A stretch of DNA of 64,000 nt from Aquila chrysaetos chrysaetos (lineage: Eukaryota > Chordata > Aves > Accipitriformes > Accipitridae): the NCBI RefSeq assembly GCF_900496995.4, contig NC_044022.1, positions 16,506,938 through 16,570,937 of the forward strand, written 5' to 3'. Both the position numbers and the translations under genes were made by a program. The notes under the pieces were generated by a model, which saw only the letters and a list, made by a program, of their open reading frames with translations, did not search any database and was not told the DNA's origin. Of the stretch, positions 42,501 to 54,700 are shown one piece after another. The first letter of the stretch is position 1. Each line of letters starts with the position of its first letter.

Positions 42501-45190
42501 TTACTTCTCCCATGCTGTTTTATCTCTTTTAGCACCTGACACCAGACATCTAATTATCATGACCGCCAGGAACTAACAGGATGTGGTTTTATAAAGGTTT
42601 GTAATCCTCCAGTTCATACAGTCCAAAACTGCAAAGTGCCTTTATTAAATAGTTTGCATTAAGTGTGTTTTTTACCTGTAAGCTTTGCAAACATAGATGG
42701 AGTTTCCTAACGAGGAAAAAGGGCTAATCTTTATTTCTGAGACTGACTAATCTACTATGGTCAGCCCGTGCAAGCACAGCCTATAATAGTCTCTGCCTGA
42801 GACTGATTTGGAGATAAATTTTCTTGACAGACGTGGAAGGGTAGCTTTCGTTATTATACTCCATGTCATGTAACAGAAGACTGCAAAGCTATGCTGTCCA
42901 GTACCAAAGCAACTGTATCCAGAGCTGTGCCTCTATAAATTCGCAACGTGCAGATTCTATTCATTAAAAAGATGCTACAGAAACAAGAAAAAAAAAGGCA
43001 AAATATGAGGCATAAAAAGCTAAGTAGCTGGTAAAAGAATAATTACATGTAATTAAATTAAATACAATGTACATCCTAAAATTATTGTCATGGAAGGACA
43101 AAGAAATGGGTGTAAATTCAGATCTGGTTTTAGATATAAATGGTGTTGTCTTACAGAAAAAAAATATGCATGCTTTCTTATGACATTGTTCCAGATGCTC
43201 TTATTAGGGAACCAACAGCAACCTTAAGCAATCCCCATTCTCTGTCACGAATGCCCCTGGGACTTCACCCAGCGTCCTTAGCCCAGCTTAATGGTTTGGG
43301 TCTCTGGAAAACAACCAGCCTTGTGATGGTAAAAGCAGCACCAAGTGCTTAAGAACTTAATATTCATGCATGAACCATGGTGCTGCATAAGGTCATTTTA
43401 AAATGGGCTCTCAAGCTCTCAAACAAATGAACTCTCCCAAAGCTTGAAGCCAACAGAACTGAGCTGGATTCAGGTTTTTACAGACAAAAAGGAACCTTGT
43501 GCAGCTACGCTGCTGCATGGCCTCAGAACCAGTCTGCCTAATTACTCAGTGATGCCAGCGTATGCAGAATTCTACAACACAAACTTGGTGTGTGCACAGT
43601 CATTTACTAAAAGTCTTGTAATCTGTGTTCAGCCTTCTAAAATGTATTGGAACCATACATAGAATTTTCTCCAATTGTTATCATATGCACAATAACTGTG
43701 CGTAAATAGGCCAATTATGCTTAGTTCAGTGAGCTAACAGCTGGTCTTTGCCAGCTTTTCTCAGCTACTGTGCCATATCTTGTTTGGCTAACCTTCCTTT
43801 GTTTCTTCTTGTAATATTGACTTCTATTCAATTTCAGAAACTCTACTGAACATTACTTGCTTTATTGCAGGTAGTTTCAAGCAGAAAATAGAACAGTGTT
43901 GGATTTTCTGGTATTTCCTTTAAATAACGGATTCTACTTCAGCAAGATCTCTTAAATGTCTTAAAATTTTACCTTGTAGAAAAAGACCTCTTTATGTGAT
44001 TAAAAATGCATTTTTAGTTTAGTCCTACATTAGCAGTAAGCATCATATTTTTAGCATGTAGTACAGATGAAACTGGGAGAAAACTGATTTTTTTCTAATT
44101 TTAAAATGATTACTTTTTCTCCAACCTAAATTGGCTTGTTTTGTATTGTTTTCCTCCTCCTTCTGATTGCTTATGTTTATTACATTGTATACAGGAGCTG
44201 TTGGAGTTTTCACAAGCTTCAGTCTCCCTCAGATGTGCATCCAAGTGCTGTGCTGTAAGCAATAAAATTAATGAAAGAACATCTTGAAGAATAGCTTAAG
44301 GCTTTAAGTCTACAAATCGCCAAAGAAGAGGTTAAAGGTTGTGGATGAAATCATAAAGAACAAGTAAATGGTCAGGTTCTGCCAACTTAATGACTGATTC
44401 AATCAGAATCCCTTTTGATGTCTTAATAGTCATTTATACATAAGGCAAGTAAAAATGTGTGCTAAGTACTCCCTTTCCTTACTGCTGGCTTCTGCCATCT
44501 CTGACAACTTCTACAGTGGGTGACATACAGGATTAGACATAGAATGCAGGTCTCTTCTCAAGAAAGTACATGTCATTATCCTTGGATATCTGTTATAATA
44601 TCTTAATATTGTTTATGAAATACCAGCAAAATGTTCACAGTGTAAAAGAGTGGATCCTGGTTTGATCAAGACCTTCACAGTCTAAATCAAACAGACTGTA
44701 TGATCAGACAGACCTGTGATATACCAGATTACACTTCTACGATGATTAGCTGTGATGTTTTCTTTAGTAGAAAGAAACTGATTATATAGATGGAGTCATT
44801 AAAAGACTGAACCTTTATGAAGGAAGTATGTTTCAAAGAGAACCTTACAAAGGGAAAGGATGGTGAAGAAAAATTTACAAGGAGTGAGAATGAATTTGCA
44901 CTAAGAGGAGGAACTTGGAAAAAGCTGCAGCGTGACAAACTTGGGTATAGAAGAAAGCAGTGAACGTAGAGCAGTGATATACTGGTTCTTATTGCTCCCA
45001 TTCTACTCTTTTTAACAGAAACCAATTTCTCTACAGACATGGGAGACATTTTCTGTCATAACTTTGCTAAGTATTATAGAAACCAAGGAGGGATGAAAGA
45101 ACAAATGGTCTTTAGTGATTGGAAAGAGGTAAATTTAGAGTCAAGTCAGAGAAGAAAATGTGGAAGGAAAGCTGATTAATGACTTAGATG
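39560..45190. other. Intergenic or intronic sequence right of the divergent promoter
   Basis: No recognisable coding exon. Open frames such as 41827-42174 (minus, 115 residues) lack family motifs. The first 500 bp remain CpG-rich, as expected past a promoter. A short sequence with splice-like ends at 40321-40412 is listed as a finding. Confidence 0.5.
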
Positions 45191-45199
45191 CTAGTTTGG

Positions 45200-45310
45200 A
45201 AAACTGGAGTCTGAGCTTCAGTTTTCTGCGAGACCATAGATTTTTGTGTGTGTGATCTTGGCTTAGTCTCTTTGGGATTGATCTGATAAATGGAACTAAG
45301 TCCCAGAATC
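45200..45310 (+). repeat. Possible ancient MIR-like SINE relic
   Basis: The order gagtctgagcttcagttttc, then tgtgtgatcttggcttagtc, resembles the MIR core (tgtgaccttgggcaagtcac). It is highly diverged. Confidence 0.35.
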
Positions 45311-47109
45311 CTGATCCTGAAAAGCCATGCTAAGCTACTAAAGTCTAGAAGAAATTAGCATTTTTTAATCCTAAAGATCCCTGATCTTCTAGATTTGCTG
45401 ACCTTTACATGCTCCAGCTGTTCTAATGTTGACAGGACTGAATGGCTTAGAATCTAAATCTGAACAAGACTCAGGAATTACATTTTTTTATATATAGGTC
45501 AACATCTAATGTACTCAAAGTACGTGCAACACAACAGCTGCACAGGTTTCTGCACAAAACACACTGCTATTTTCTTTTGTGATTGGAGAGAAGAGGCAAT
45601 TGGAGACCAGGCCTCCTGTTTTCCATGTTGTTGTCTGAACAGCCTGATTAGAGTCATCTGCTCACTCTCTCTATGGCCAAATTAATAGTGAATTATGTTT
45701 TGCACAGTGGCATGGCTTCAAAGGAAGAGGCAGACAATCCCATCATCCTAGAAAGAGGTGGTTAGAACACGTCTGTGGGAGTTGACTCTGACTTGTACAA
45801 AAAAACATTGCATCTTTCCCACTTCCTCCACAAGTGCTGTGACCGCCAAACTGCTGCTAAGTTGATGCAGTTCCTACCGCCTGCTCCTGTCGGGGAAAAT
45901 AAAAAAGAGCTTTGCCCAGCTTTTTTTTTTAAAATGTGGGTTCCTATATTTAGTAGAGGTTTGAGGCTAAAGATACATTTTCTGAAAAGCATATCTCTCC
46001 AGGTCTGAGAGGTGGTATTCAAGATATATTCCTATTCTCAGTATTTCCTATAAGCTAGTGCTAGATAGCTGCACCTTTGACTTTAAGTGGTTCCCTAATG
46101 GTGTGCTCACATCCTTAGATCATATATTGAGGTTCCACTAATGCCCAGGTGATATACCCACCAGTATGAGCCTGTATCAGCCCTAAAATTGGAGGCGTCT
46201 ATTGAATCTGGCCCTTTGTTTCAGATATTGAAGTAATACTGAAGTCAGTAAAGGGGACAGCAGTGCTAGTCGAGAAAGACATGGACAGCAGTATCATTTG
46301 CCCCAGTAACGTCCTTGGTAAAGCAAAGCCAGTTTTTTTCCCACTGGCCCAATAAAATTGCCTCAATCTGCTTCCTTGGGTGATCAATGCTCATCTGGAA
46401 TTTTATCACTGTCCTTTTTAGAGGATAATTTAATTGTTTTACATTTATAGAGGCAAAGTAATAACCTTAGATTTACATAGAGCTAATTTCTTTCTTTGTG
46501 AGTGGGTTCTGCAGGATGTGAGCAATTAAGCTTCTGTGGGAGGATACAGGAAACATGATTAATGGATCAAAGAGACACCATCTAAGGGAAATGGGTATAA
46601 TACCAAGGGAGATAATGCTCCAAATCATAATAGTTATGCAAATATGCCAAATGTTGGAGAATTCAATTAATATTTGACAAATGGATTTTCTGTGATGCAG
46701 AGTAAACACATACTGGGGAAAAAATAAAGCTCTATTGCACATTATCTGTTAGCTTCCTCTCACGCAGGCTGGGTTGGCTGGTCAGGCATCTCATTTCACT
46801 GCAGGTGGCAAAGAACAGCTAGGCACGAATCAGTGCCAGACAGTGATATTGTCTGGATGAAAAAGATTGACCAAGGTTAAATCCTATGCACGCAAGGCCA
46901 ATCAGCACTTGTCAGTGTGCTTAGGTCTATTGCTCAGTCTTCTGCTAAAAGTTAAATTTTAGTCCATGTAAATGAAAAGTGGTTTAAGAATGAAGGAGAC
47001 AGAATTAGGCAACATTTATGTTCTTGATTTTCTTTTTCACTTCTCTTATCTGTAAAAGCAACATTAGTAGAAAAAACAATAATCAAGTAAGAACAGAATG
47101 CCTGAGTTA

Positions 47110-47200
47110 GTGGAAGAGACTGGGCTGTGACTCAAAAAGACTGAGCCTCAGTTACCCAAATATAAAATGAGGTTAATACTGATGATATATAAAGGCAATG
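47110..47200 (+). repeat. Possible ancient MIR-like SINE relic
   Basis: gagcctcagttacccaaata followed by taaaatgaggttaatactga resembles the MIR segment gcctcagtttcctcatctgt-aaaatgggaataat. Confidence 0.4.
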
Positions 47201-49059
47201 ACTCATTCAGCCCAGGTTAGGTTTGTCCTTCAGCCATTACATTCCTCTAGAAAGAATGAGCCATGCTCAGTTAGGCCACTACAGTGAGGGGAAGGCTCTG
47301 TGCTGTCTATGCTGAGCGGGCAGAAGCTCCAAAGTCCAGGAAAAGAGAAGTGCTCAGACATGTGTTATCCTCAGGATTTCATACTGGCCGGCCACCAAGC
47401 CCTTGTGTGGCATTCTGGGCTACCCTGGGTAGTGTCTACTCCTTTCTTTGAGAATATTGACCTTACACGTGTAATTTCAGTTCTTTGATTCACCCTGCTG
47501 AGACCAGACTTTGTGATGCCTGTAAGAAGGGCATAAACAGGCACTCTAGATCTCATCCTCGCATCATTTAAGTGTGCATTTTCCCTTTGCTTTTGACTGT
47601 AGGGGAGGATGAGAGCCCTATTTTCTAATTGCAAGGCATGTGTTTCATTCACTTTGATTCACTATGGTCAAGTTACAAGATCTTAAGAAAATCCTCATCT
47701 CTTCTATTAAGCCATCTATTTAAATCAGACATAATAGATTTTAATAAACATTGATATTTTCCCAAGCTTATGATTTCTTTTAACAAGCAATTTTGCTGTG
47801 ATCTTTGAGTTATTGCCTCTAATAGATGACTTCCCTGTTGTCAGGGCTGATTCCATCTCAAAATGTATTAATCTAACCCACATGTACACGTTAGTTAAAT
47901 GTATCTTGGCAGACATCCACCACTGGTATCAGTTCTGAACACCACAGAGTATTTCTCTAATTGGACATAAAATTCATAGTTTTATCATATGATTCTTTGC
48001 TATACAGTGTGTCCAATTAGATTTAATGAGCTCATTTTCAGGACAAGTTAGCCAAACCAGTGTTATTGCTAATTTATAGAGGCTACAGAAAAAGTTACTT
48101 GATTAATTTCTTTCCTAAATTAAAACTTTCTAGGAAATATTATTGCTTCTTTTCCTTTTAGCATGTGAATATACAAAAACCTGATTTTGGAAATAAAATG
48201 TTTTCCCAGTATGTAATTTCCAATGATTGTTGTAATATCTTTGTTTTTTCTTGCAAATGTTTTGGCAACAAAGAAAAGTCTAGCATATTCTTACATTGTG
48301 TTAATAAAACCAAGCTAAGTAGCATGATGACGAAGGAACCAGTAGCAATGTAGCTATCATAGCATGAATTGAACAAGCCAGCTTAAAATCCTATGTGAAT
48401 ACTTGGCAGCTGGCGGCCAAGCTACTCTAGCTACACTGCCAGCTCAAGAGTTCAGTGTAAAAACAGGCTTGGTTAATACATAAGTGGTTTGACAATGTTT
48501 TTCTCTGGAAAAATTATCTCACTGGACACAATCATGCAGGCTAGGACAGAAGGAACATTTAACCAATACTGTCTGAATTCACTAGACCTTGTGAGGTACA
48601 CAAACCTGAGCTGATCCATGCTGGAAAGCTCAACAACACAGAGGAAGGACTTATTTGGGCTCCTCATCACTGCAGCACTAGCAGAGGGGACAACAAAGCA
48701 GACCGGTAAGTTTTTAGTTGAAGATGCAATGCCAAATGTCAGTATTAACACACGGTTGAGAAGAGTGGTATTTGGAAAAAAAAAAAAAGGAGATCCAAAC
48801 ACTTGAGACAGTCATTCACAAGGAAGGGTTCTCTGACAAGCTAATGCTATTTTATGTGATACCCTTCTGTCTTCTACCTTTCATCTAATGTCAGTGGATA
48901 GATGATGGGAGCCGGCAGGCCAAGGTTCTCTTTCCAACTGCAAGGGATGGGAGCAGCTCTGTGGGATGGCTGCTCCTGGAAATGGCAGCCCCACTCCCAC
49001 CCTTCTCTTCCCTGCGATCGGCTGCATGGCTTCCTCCCACCTCGTTCACTGGCTGATTT

Positions 49060-49140
49060 GTTTAGGCAAGGCACTTGTCCCAGTGGGATGCCTTTCCACA
49101 GCTGCAAAATGGGAATAATACACCCATTTTTGAAAAATGC
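49060..49140 (+). repeat. Possible ancient MIR-like SINE relic
   Basis: cacagctgcaaaatgggaat followed by aatacaccc resembles the same MIR segment. Only a short part is visible. Confidence 0.35.
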
Positions 49141-49819
49141 AATGCAAACTATGAGCATGAACCTCAGAACAGGAGTGGAAATTATTGTTATTGCAGCTTT
49201 ACTTGCCTCTACTTGCTTTCTGACAGTGTCCCAGGCCATGATCACTTCATAAATTCCTAGTTCTGAGTTACTAAGAATTAAACAGTTACGTTCTTGTTTG
49301 CATTGGATAGACATATACTAAGGCTTTCATGCCTGGTATCCTTGCTGCTTCTTACAAAGATGTTTCTCATTTATATACAGAAATAACGAGACAGAAGAAT
49401 GTTAAAAGGATTGCCTGAAAGCTCCAGATCACTTCTGGCAATAATTATTTATCTGTCCACCATTTTGTTTGTGTATATTTTATTCTCTCTCAGTGTATAT
49501 ATAACAACAAATTACCTGGCAGAATCAAAGCTGCTTATTTTAAACTTACAATGCTCACTTTGGACCTGTCCACAAACAAGCAGCACAGTGGAGGGCACAT
49601 GCACATTTTACACCTAGTAATCTTTTGGTGTTAATTTATTTACATGCATCTGGTTGCTTTCCTAATAGAATAGACCAGTCTTCCTTCGCTAATGAAAGTA
49701 GTAAAGGGAAAATTGCTTGAGGTGCTATAATGAAAGCCAATATATTATGATGTGTCTTCAGTAGAGTGGGTTAAGCATGAGTACCTTGCGTGTTAACTCT
49801 TTCTTTCACCTGTACAGTA

Positions 49820-50130
49820 CAAATTTAGCACTAACAATGACAATGTATTAGCATTTTACACAGTGAAGAGTCAACATTAACTAAATATCCTTGCCATATC
49901 CCCTGAGAGAGGAGAATGTCATTACCCTCTTTTACAGATGAGGAAACAACATCAGATTAGCATTGTAACTCCATTGACTTCTGTGGAGTTATTCCAGCTT
50001 TACACCAGTAGAAATAAGACTAACATTTAGTCCTCAAAAGAATAACTCATTTGCTCATGGTTATCTAGTCACAAAGCTGCACACTCAGGATTAGAAACTG
50101 AGGACATCCAGGTTTCTTTTGCTGTTATAG
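49820..50130 (+). repeat. MIR-like SINE with a nested L3/CR1-like tail
   Basis: cattaccctcttttacagat then gaggaaac matches the MIR core. The 3' part continues at about 50040 (actcatttgctcatggttat, then cacaaagctgcacactcagg and a ggattagaaactgagg relic). Between them, at about 49950-50020, lies ccattgacttctgtggagtt and ccagctttacaccagta, typical of an L3/CR1-type 3' end. Confidence 0.5.
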
Positions 50131-51144
50131 TAAGACTTTCTACTGAAATAGCATCTATAAACCTTTAGCTAGGATAATTAAAAAAAAAAACAAACCACAC
50201 CACCACAGAATCTTACATTGTTCTCCCACTTGTGTCTAGAAATAATTGCCATGTCTAGAAAGGTCTGCATCCTATGAAAATAAATGAACAAGAATAAATT
50301 ATTTTTGATGAACTTCTACTTGCCCAGAAATGTGAATGTTTTTCTGGGTAAATTTAATAGCAGAAAAGAATAATGGGCTTCCAAAGATTGCCAATGAGCA
50401 AAGAATGTAAGTTAAAAGCCTTTTTATATGCAAATACTTCATTATGTTTAGGAGTTTTCTTCTTTTTTTTTTTCTCCTCATTTTTTTGAAAGCAAAAGCA
50501 CAATGGGACATCAGTTATTTCAATTTACATATGAATACCCAGAATTCACTTTCTACTTACAGTTATTCCAGAGTCCTGGTGGCACCTGTCAGCATTTGAG
50601 GTCTGGAGTAAAGTGGGAGTCTGCTGACTTCTCTAGACAGAGTGCTCTGCAGAAATTAGGGGTCTACACTATTTCTGAAAAAATAGAAAATCTTTTTTCA
50701 AGATATGTGTTCATTCCCAAGTAAGTGGTGGCAACAGCATTATTTCTGAAGCAGTATGACTTGCAAACACTCACAAATAAAACTATCATGTCTCCTAGTT
50801 AAATTATTTCTAATGTATCCATTATAAAAATGCTTAGCTGTCAGATATAATATGCTCACTGCAAGTCTGGGAACTAGAGCTGAAATTCAGCCTTACACAG
50901 AAGATCAGTACCAAGATTCATGTGTAAGCTGCGCTCAAAACAAGGTTGAAGTCCCACTCATTAATCTCCTTGCTCTGAGTGGCCCTTATGCACTGGCCAG
51001 TGTCCCTTTACGATGGCTGAGCAGTACCCTAAGAATTCAAATTCCTTCTTGAAATCAGGTTAGAAGGTAACTGTAGCTACATCTTGAGTATTCCAGATGA
51101 AATAAAATCAGATCTGCAGACTGAAAAACTGCTTTCTGGGTCAG

Positions 51145-51793
51145 TGTCCTGGTTTCAGCTGGGATAGAGTTACTTTTCTCCTTAGTAGCTGGTACAGTGT
51201 GTTTTGGATTTATTGTGAGAATAATGTTGGTAACACACTGATGTTTTAGTTGTTGCTAAGTAGCGCTTATCCAAAGTTAAGGATTTTTCAGTTTCCCATG
51301 CTGTGCCAGCAAGCACCTGTACAAGAAGCTGGGAGGGAGCATGGCCAGGACAGCTGACCCGAACTAGCCAAAGGGATAGTCCGTATCATAGAACGTCATG
51401 CTCAGTATATAAACTGGGAGGAGTTGGCCAGGAGGGGCAGATTGCTGCTTGAGCATCTGTCAGCAGGTGGTGAGCAATTGCATTGTGCACCACATCACTT
51501 GCCTTTTCTTGTTTGGTTTTTGTTTTCTTTTGTTTTGTGGTGGGTTTTTTTTTGTTTTGTTATATTCCTTTTTATTACTATTACTATTATATTATTATTA
51601 TTATTATTATTAGTAGTAGTAGTAGTAGTAGTAGTAGTAGATTTTATTTTACTTGAGTTATTAAATCATTCTTACCTCAACTCATGAGTTTTACTTTTTT
51701 TTTTCTATTCTCCTCCTCATCCCACTGGGAGGAGGGGGAAGTGAGCGAGCGGCTGCATGGTGCCTAGTTGCCAGCTGGTGTTATACCATGACA
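51145..51793 (+). mobile_element. Solo ERVL-type LTR
   Basis: A long terminal repeat from an old endogenous retrovirus, with no internal genes left. It starts tgtcctggtttcagctggga and ends ataccatgaca, so it has TGT...ACA ends. In order it has the GACAGCTGACCCGAACTA-like U3 segment, a TATA box (tatataaa at about 51405), an attaaa poly(A) signal near 51659, and the terminal agtgagcgagcggctgca segment typical of bird ERVL LTRs. Flanks gtcag (51140-51144) and gccag (51794-51798) look like a 5-bp target duplication with one change. An (ATT)n(AGT)n run lies in the R/U5 part. Confidence 0.88.
51570..51641. repeat. Compound trinucleotide microsatellite (ATT)n(AGT)n inside the LTR
   Basis: ATT/ACT units run directly into about ten AGT units. 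It lies within the solo LTR and creates a spurious open frame with poly-Leu and poly-Val. Confidence 0.9.
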
Positions 51794-51798
51794 GCCAG

Positions 51799-54700
51799 AA
51801 ACAAACAGGGAGGCCAAATTTCATGAACCAGTTCAGTGATATCACTGACACTACACAGATGCAAATTCATATGGAATCTGGTCTGCTGAAATTAAAACTA
51901 ATATTCCAATTGGGGTTTGATATTGTTCTGAAACTTTAAAATATTTAAAATCTGAAAATCTAAATAGGAAACAAAACATTTATTTCTTCCAAAATTGTTT
52001 TTCACATGAAACTCCTTCCAAAGGAAAGTGTATAAGAAAGCCAATTATGTAAAAGTCTTTGCAAGACCAACTTTGAGCCAGAAAATTAAATCCATTCAGA
52101 TTTTAGCAGAACTCTAGAGGTTGTAGTCCTTTTCCAAAAATTTGCAGAGATAAGAATCAGAGGTTGAGAAAACCCTACTAATCTCAAAAATCAAAGGCAG
52201 CATTTTAAAAAGTATGGGTTGATTATTTATAGTCGTGTATAAGTAACCATCACTGTTAAGTTGCCAAAATATTCACTAGTAATTAATATTCGAATTAATA
52301 TTTCAATTTGCAAAGGGAATTTGGAAAATACCACTGTTTCATTATTTCCATTATCCACAAGTGCTGCTTTTCTTTTGCTGTCAAAGATGCCTCTTTCCTA
52401 ATACAGTTTATCATCAGGTGGGATTTTTATCTGTCTCACATGGCAGCACTTGAATGCATGAGGGATGCTGGCAAGTCTAACAGATTTTGTGTGGAAAACT
52501 TTTCCTTCGCAAACAGTAATAATAACCTTCCTGCACAATGAATTAGAAGGCCTATAGATTTCCTGGTTCTTGAACTGTATTGCCAAATAGCCATGAAGGT
52601 GAATTCTATTTCATTGGCTGATGTTTGCTTATTTAAGGTAAGGCATATTCACCTTTATTTTTAATTAATTGCACTAGTAAAACAGAATGGGGGTTAGATG
52701 CTAAAAGTAGAGATACATTCTCTCTAAGGAAAATCTATGATTTACATGTGGATCGGTAGTCTTATGGGGGGGGGGATGTGGGGATGTGTCCCCCATCCCA
52801 CTCTGTCCCTTCTCTGCCTTCTCCCCCACACCGGTCACAGAGCCACAGGGTGAGAGACTATTCTTTTTCAGGGTTGGTGTATCACCAGATCCACAGCGTG
52901 AATAACTTACCCTGGGGTTACATTCACCCACATTTAAAGCACTCAGCCTCCTGTTAAGCTTGCTTCCTAGTGAAGCCTTGTCATAATATAAAACAGCAAG
53001 TCATCCTGGGGCATGACAGGATCAGGCCCGTGCTTAACCAAGAGTATAGGCTTTCGATTCTTTCAAAATCGCACTCTCTTAGTTGTCCTTGGAGCTTTCA
53101 AAAGCACAGACCAGGAACAGAGGAAAATGCATGATGCCAAGTTGAGCTTACTCACAGGATTTACCTTACAAGTTCCTTACAAAACAAAATGTAAAGTACT
53201 ATAAGACAGTAGTTTGCACAAGTACTGCAGTAGTGGCCAAATGAATGTGCACAGCTTCATCACTGCAAACATGGTCCCAATCTCCTATATCTCACCATTT
53301 ATGCAAAATTTATTTTGACACAGAAGATGGCTAGAAGCTTGAAACACTTCTAGGATAAAGTAATGCTCCCAGTTCAGAAACAAGAATTTTCACAGGTTCC
53401 CTCTCTTCAGAGAGTCTTGTGGCTGCTGTGCTCTTCCACAGACCTTTTTTTTTTGGACTTGAACAGACCAATCGAGGACTGCTCCAACTCCTTCTGTAGT
53501 CAATGGGAACAACTCCAGTTGACTTCAGTCAGATTGGTTCAGGCCCTTATTCTCCCTGAATGTACTTCCATTCGAACAAGCAGCAGACATTGATATTACC
53601 AGAGAAAAGGAGGGTGACATGAATCTATTTCCAAACAAAAGAGATTTACAGGCCAGTTAGAATTACAGCACATTTATTTTCTTTAAAGTTAATGAGCGGC
53701 ATGATCCAATAATAATTGTATCTTATGCTTTTCATAAAGCTCTTAAGGCATTTCATAATCAATTAACAGCTCAAGCGCGTCATCATTACAGAACATTTTG
53801 CAATAATCCATTAGGAATTAATGTAGAGTGAGCTTTCCATCATCACTCAACAAACCGCTACACAGCTAGGATCCACGCCAAGCAGACAGGCTTTGAATTT
53901 TCTAGTGAAGATTATACATTCCCTGCAAGCGTATCGCCAGGACTTTCTATTCGCCTCCTCCCCACCACCTGCAAATTTTTTTATGTTTAGCCATTTCTCT
54001 GTACTCTGGTGAGATTAATAAAATCCAGTGTTTCTGTGCTGCATTACCTTTAATTCAGATATTTAGGACAAGATGGATCACAGAAAATGCAATACGGAGT
54101 AGTTATACTCCTGGATTGAAAAATCAGTCCCTAGAGTGACTTCTTGTATTTCTGAAGTCTTTCTTAACAGCTCTGTGAGTAAGACTCCCCCAAAAACTTT
54201 TGCTGCCTCTTCTTAAATCTTGCTACTCCTCCTATTTTTTACCAGTTAATAATTCTGGACATATCCCTACCTCCTCAGATCAAAGACAGAAAAGAGGGAG
54301 AGAGCACCTATGTAGGTTTTTCCAAGCTGTTGTCAGACCTAGCAATTAAGTGCCTGGCTCTCACAGGTATTTTAGGGCAGCAGCAATGCAATCAGGCTCC
54401 TTGTGTTCCAGAGATAATGTCTGGATCTAAAATTCAAGCTTGCACTTAAACAGCTCCCTCGCCTGGCGATAGCAGGCTATTCCCTCTCCACCTAAGGTAT
54501 TTGTAGCTTTCCACACTCATCTGCCCAGCAACAGTTTGTCCCTTCCTATCTGCAGCAACAGTCTAATGTAAGCATCTTGCCCTAAGATCAGCAGCAGGAA
54601 CTTACAGTATGATTTACAAGGAAAAAAACCTTCTTCTTCAAAGATTAAAACTCCTTTAGATGTCTGACATTGGGCCCCCACACTGACAGCATCACACAGG

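Noticed and set aside
48874-49314. 146-residue open frame on the minus strand, with overlapping plus-strand frames
   Set aside because: It overlaps a MIR-like relic, has open frames on both strands, and shows no recognisable protein motif.
51424-51687. 87-residue open frame with poly-Leu and poly-Val
   Set aside because: It is a translation of the LTR and its triplet microsatellite, not a protein gene.
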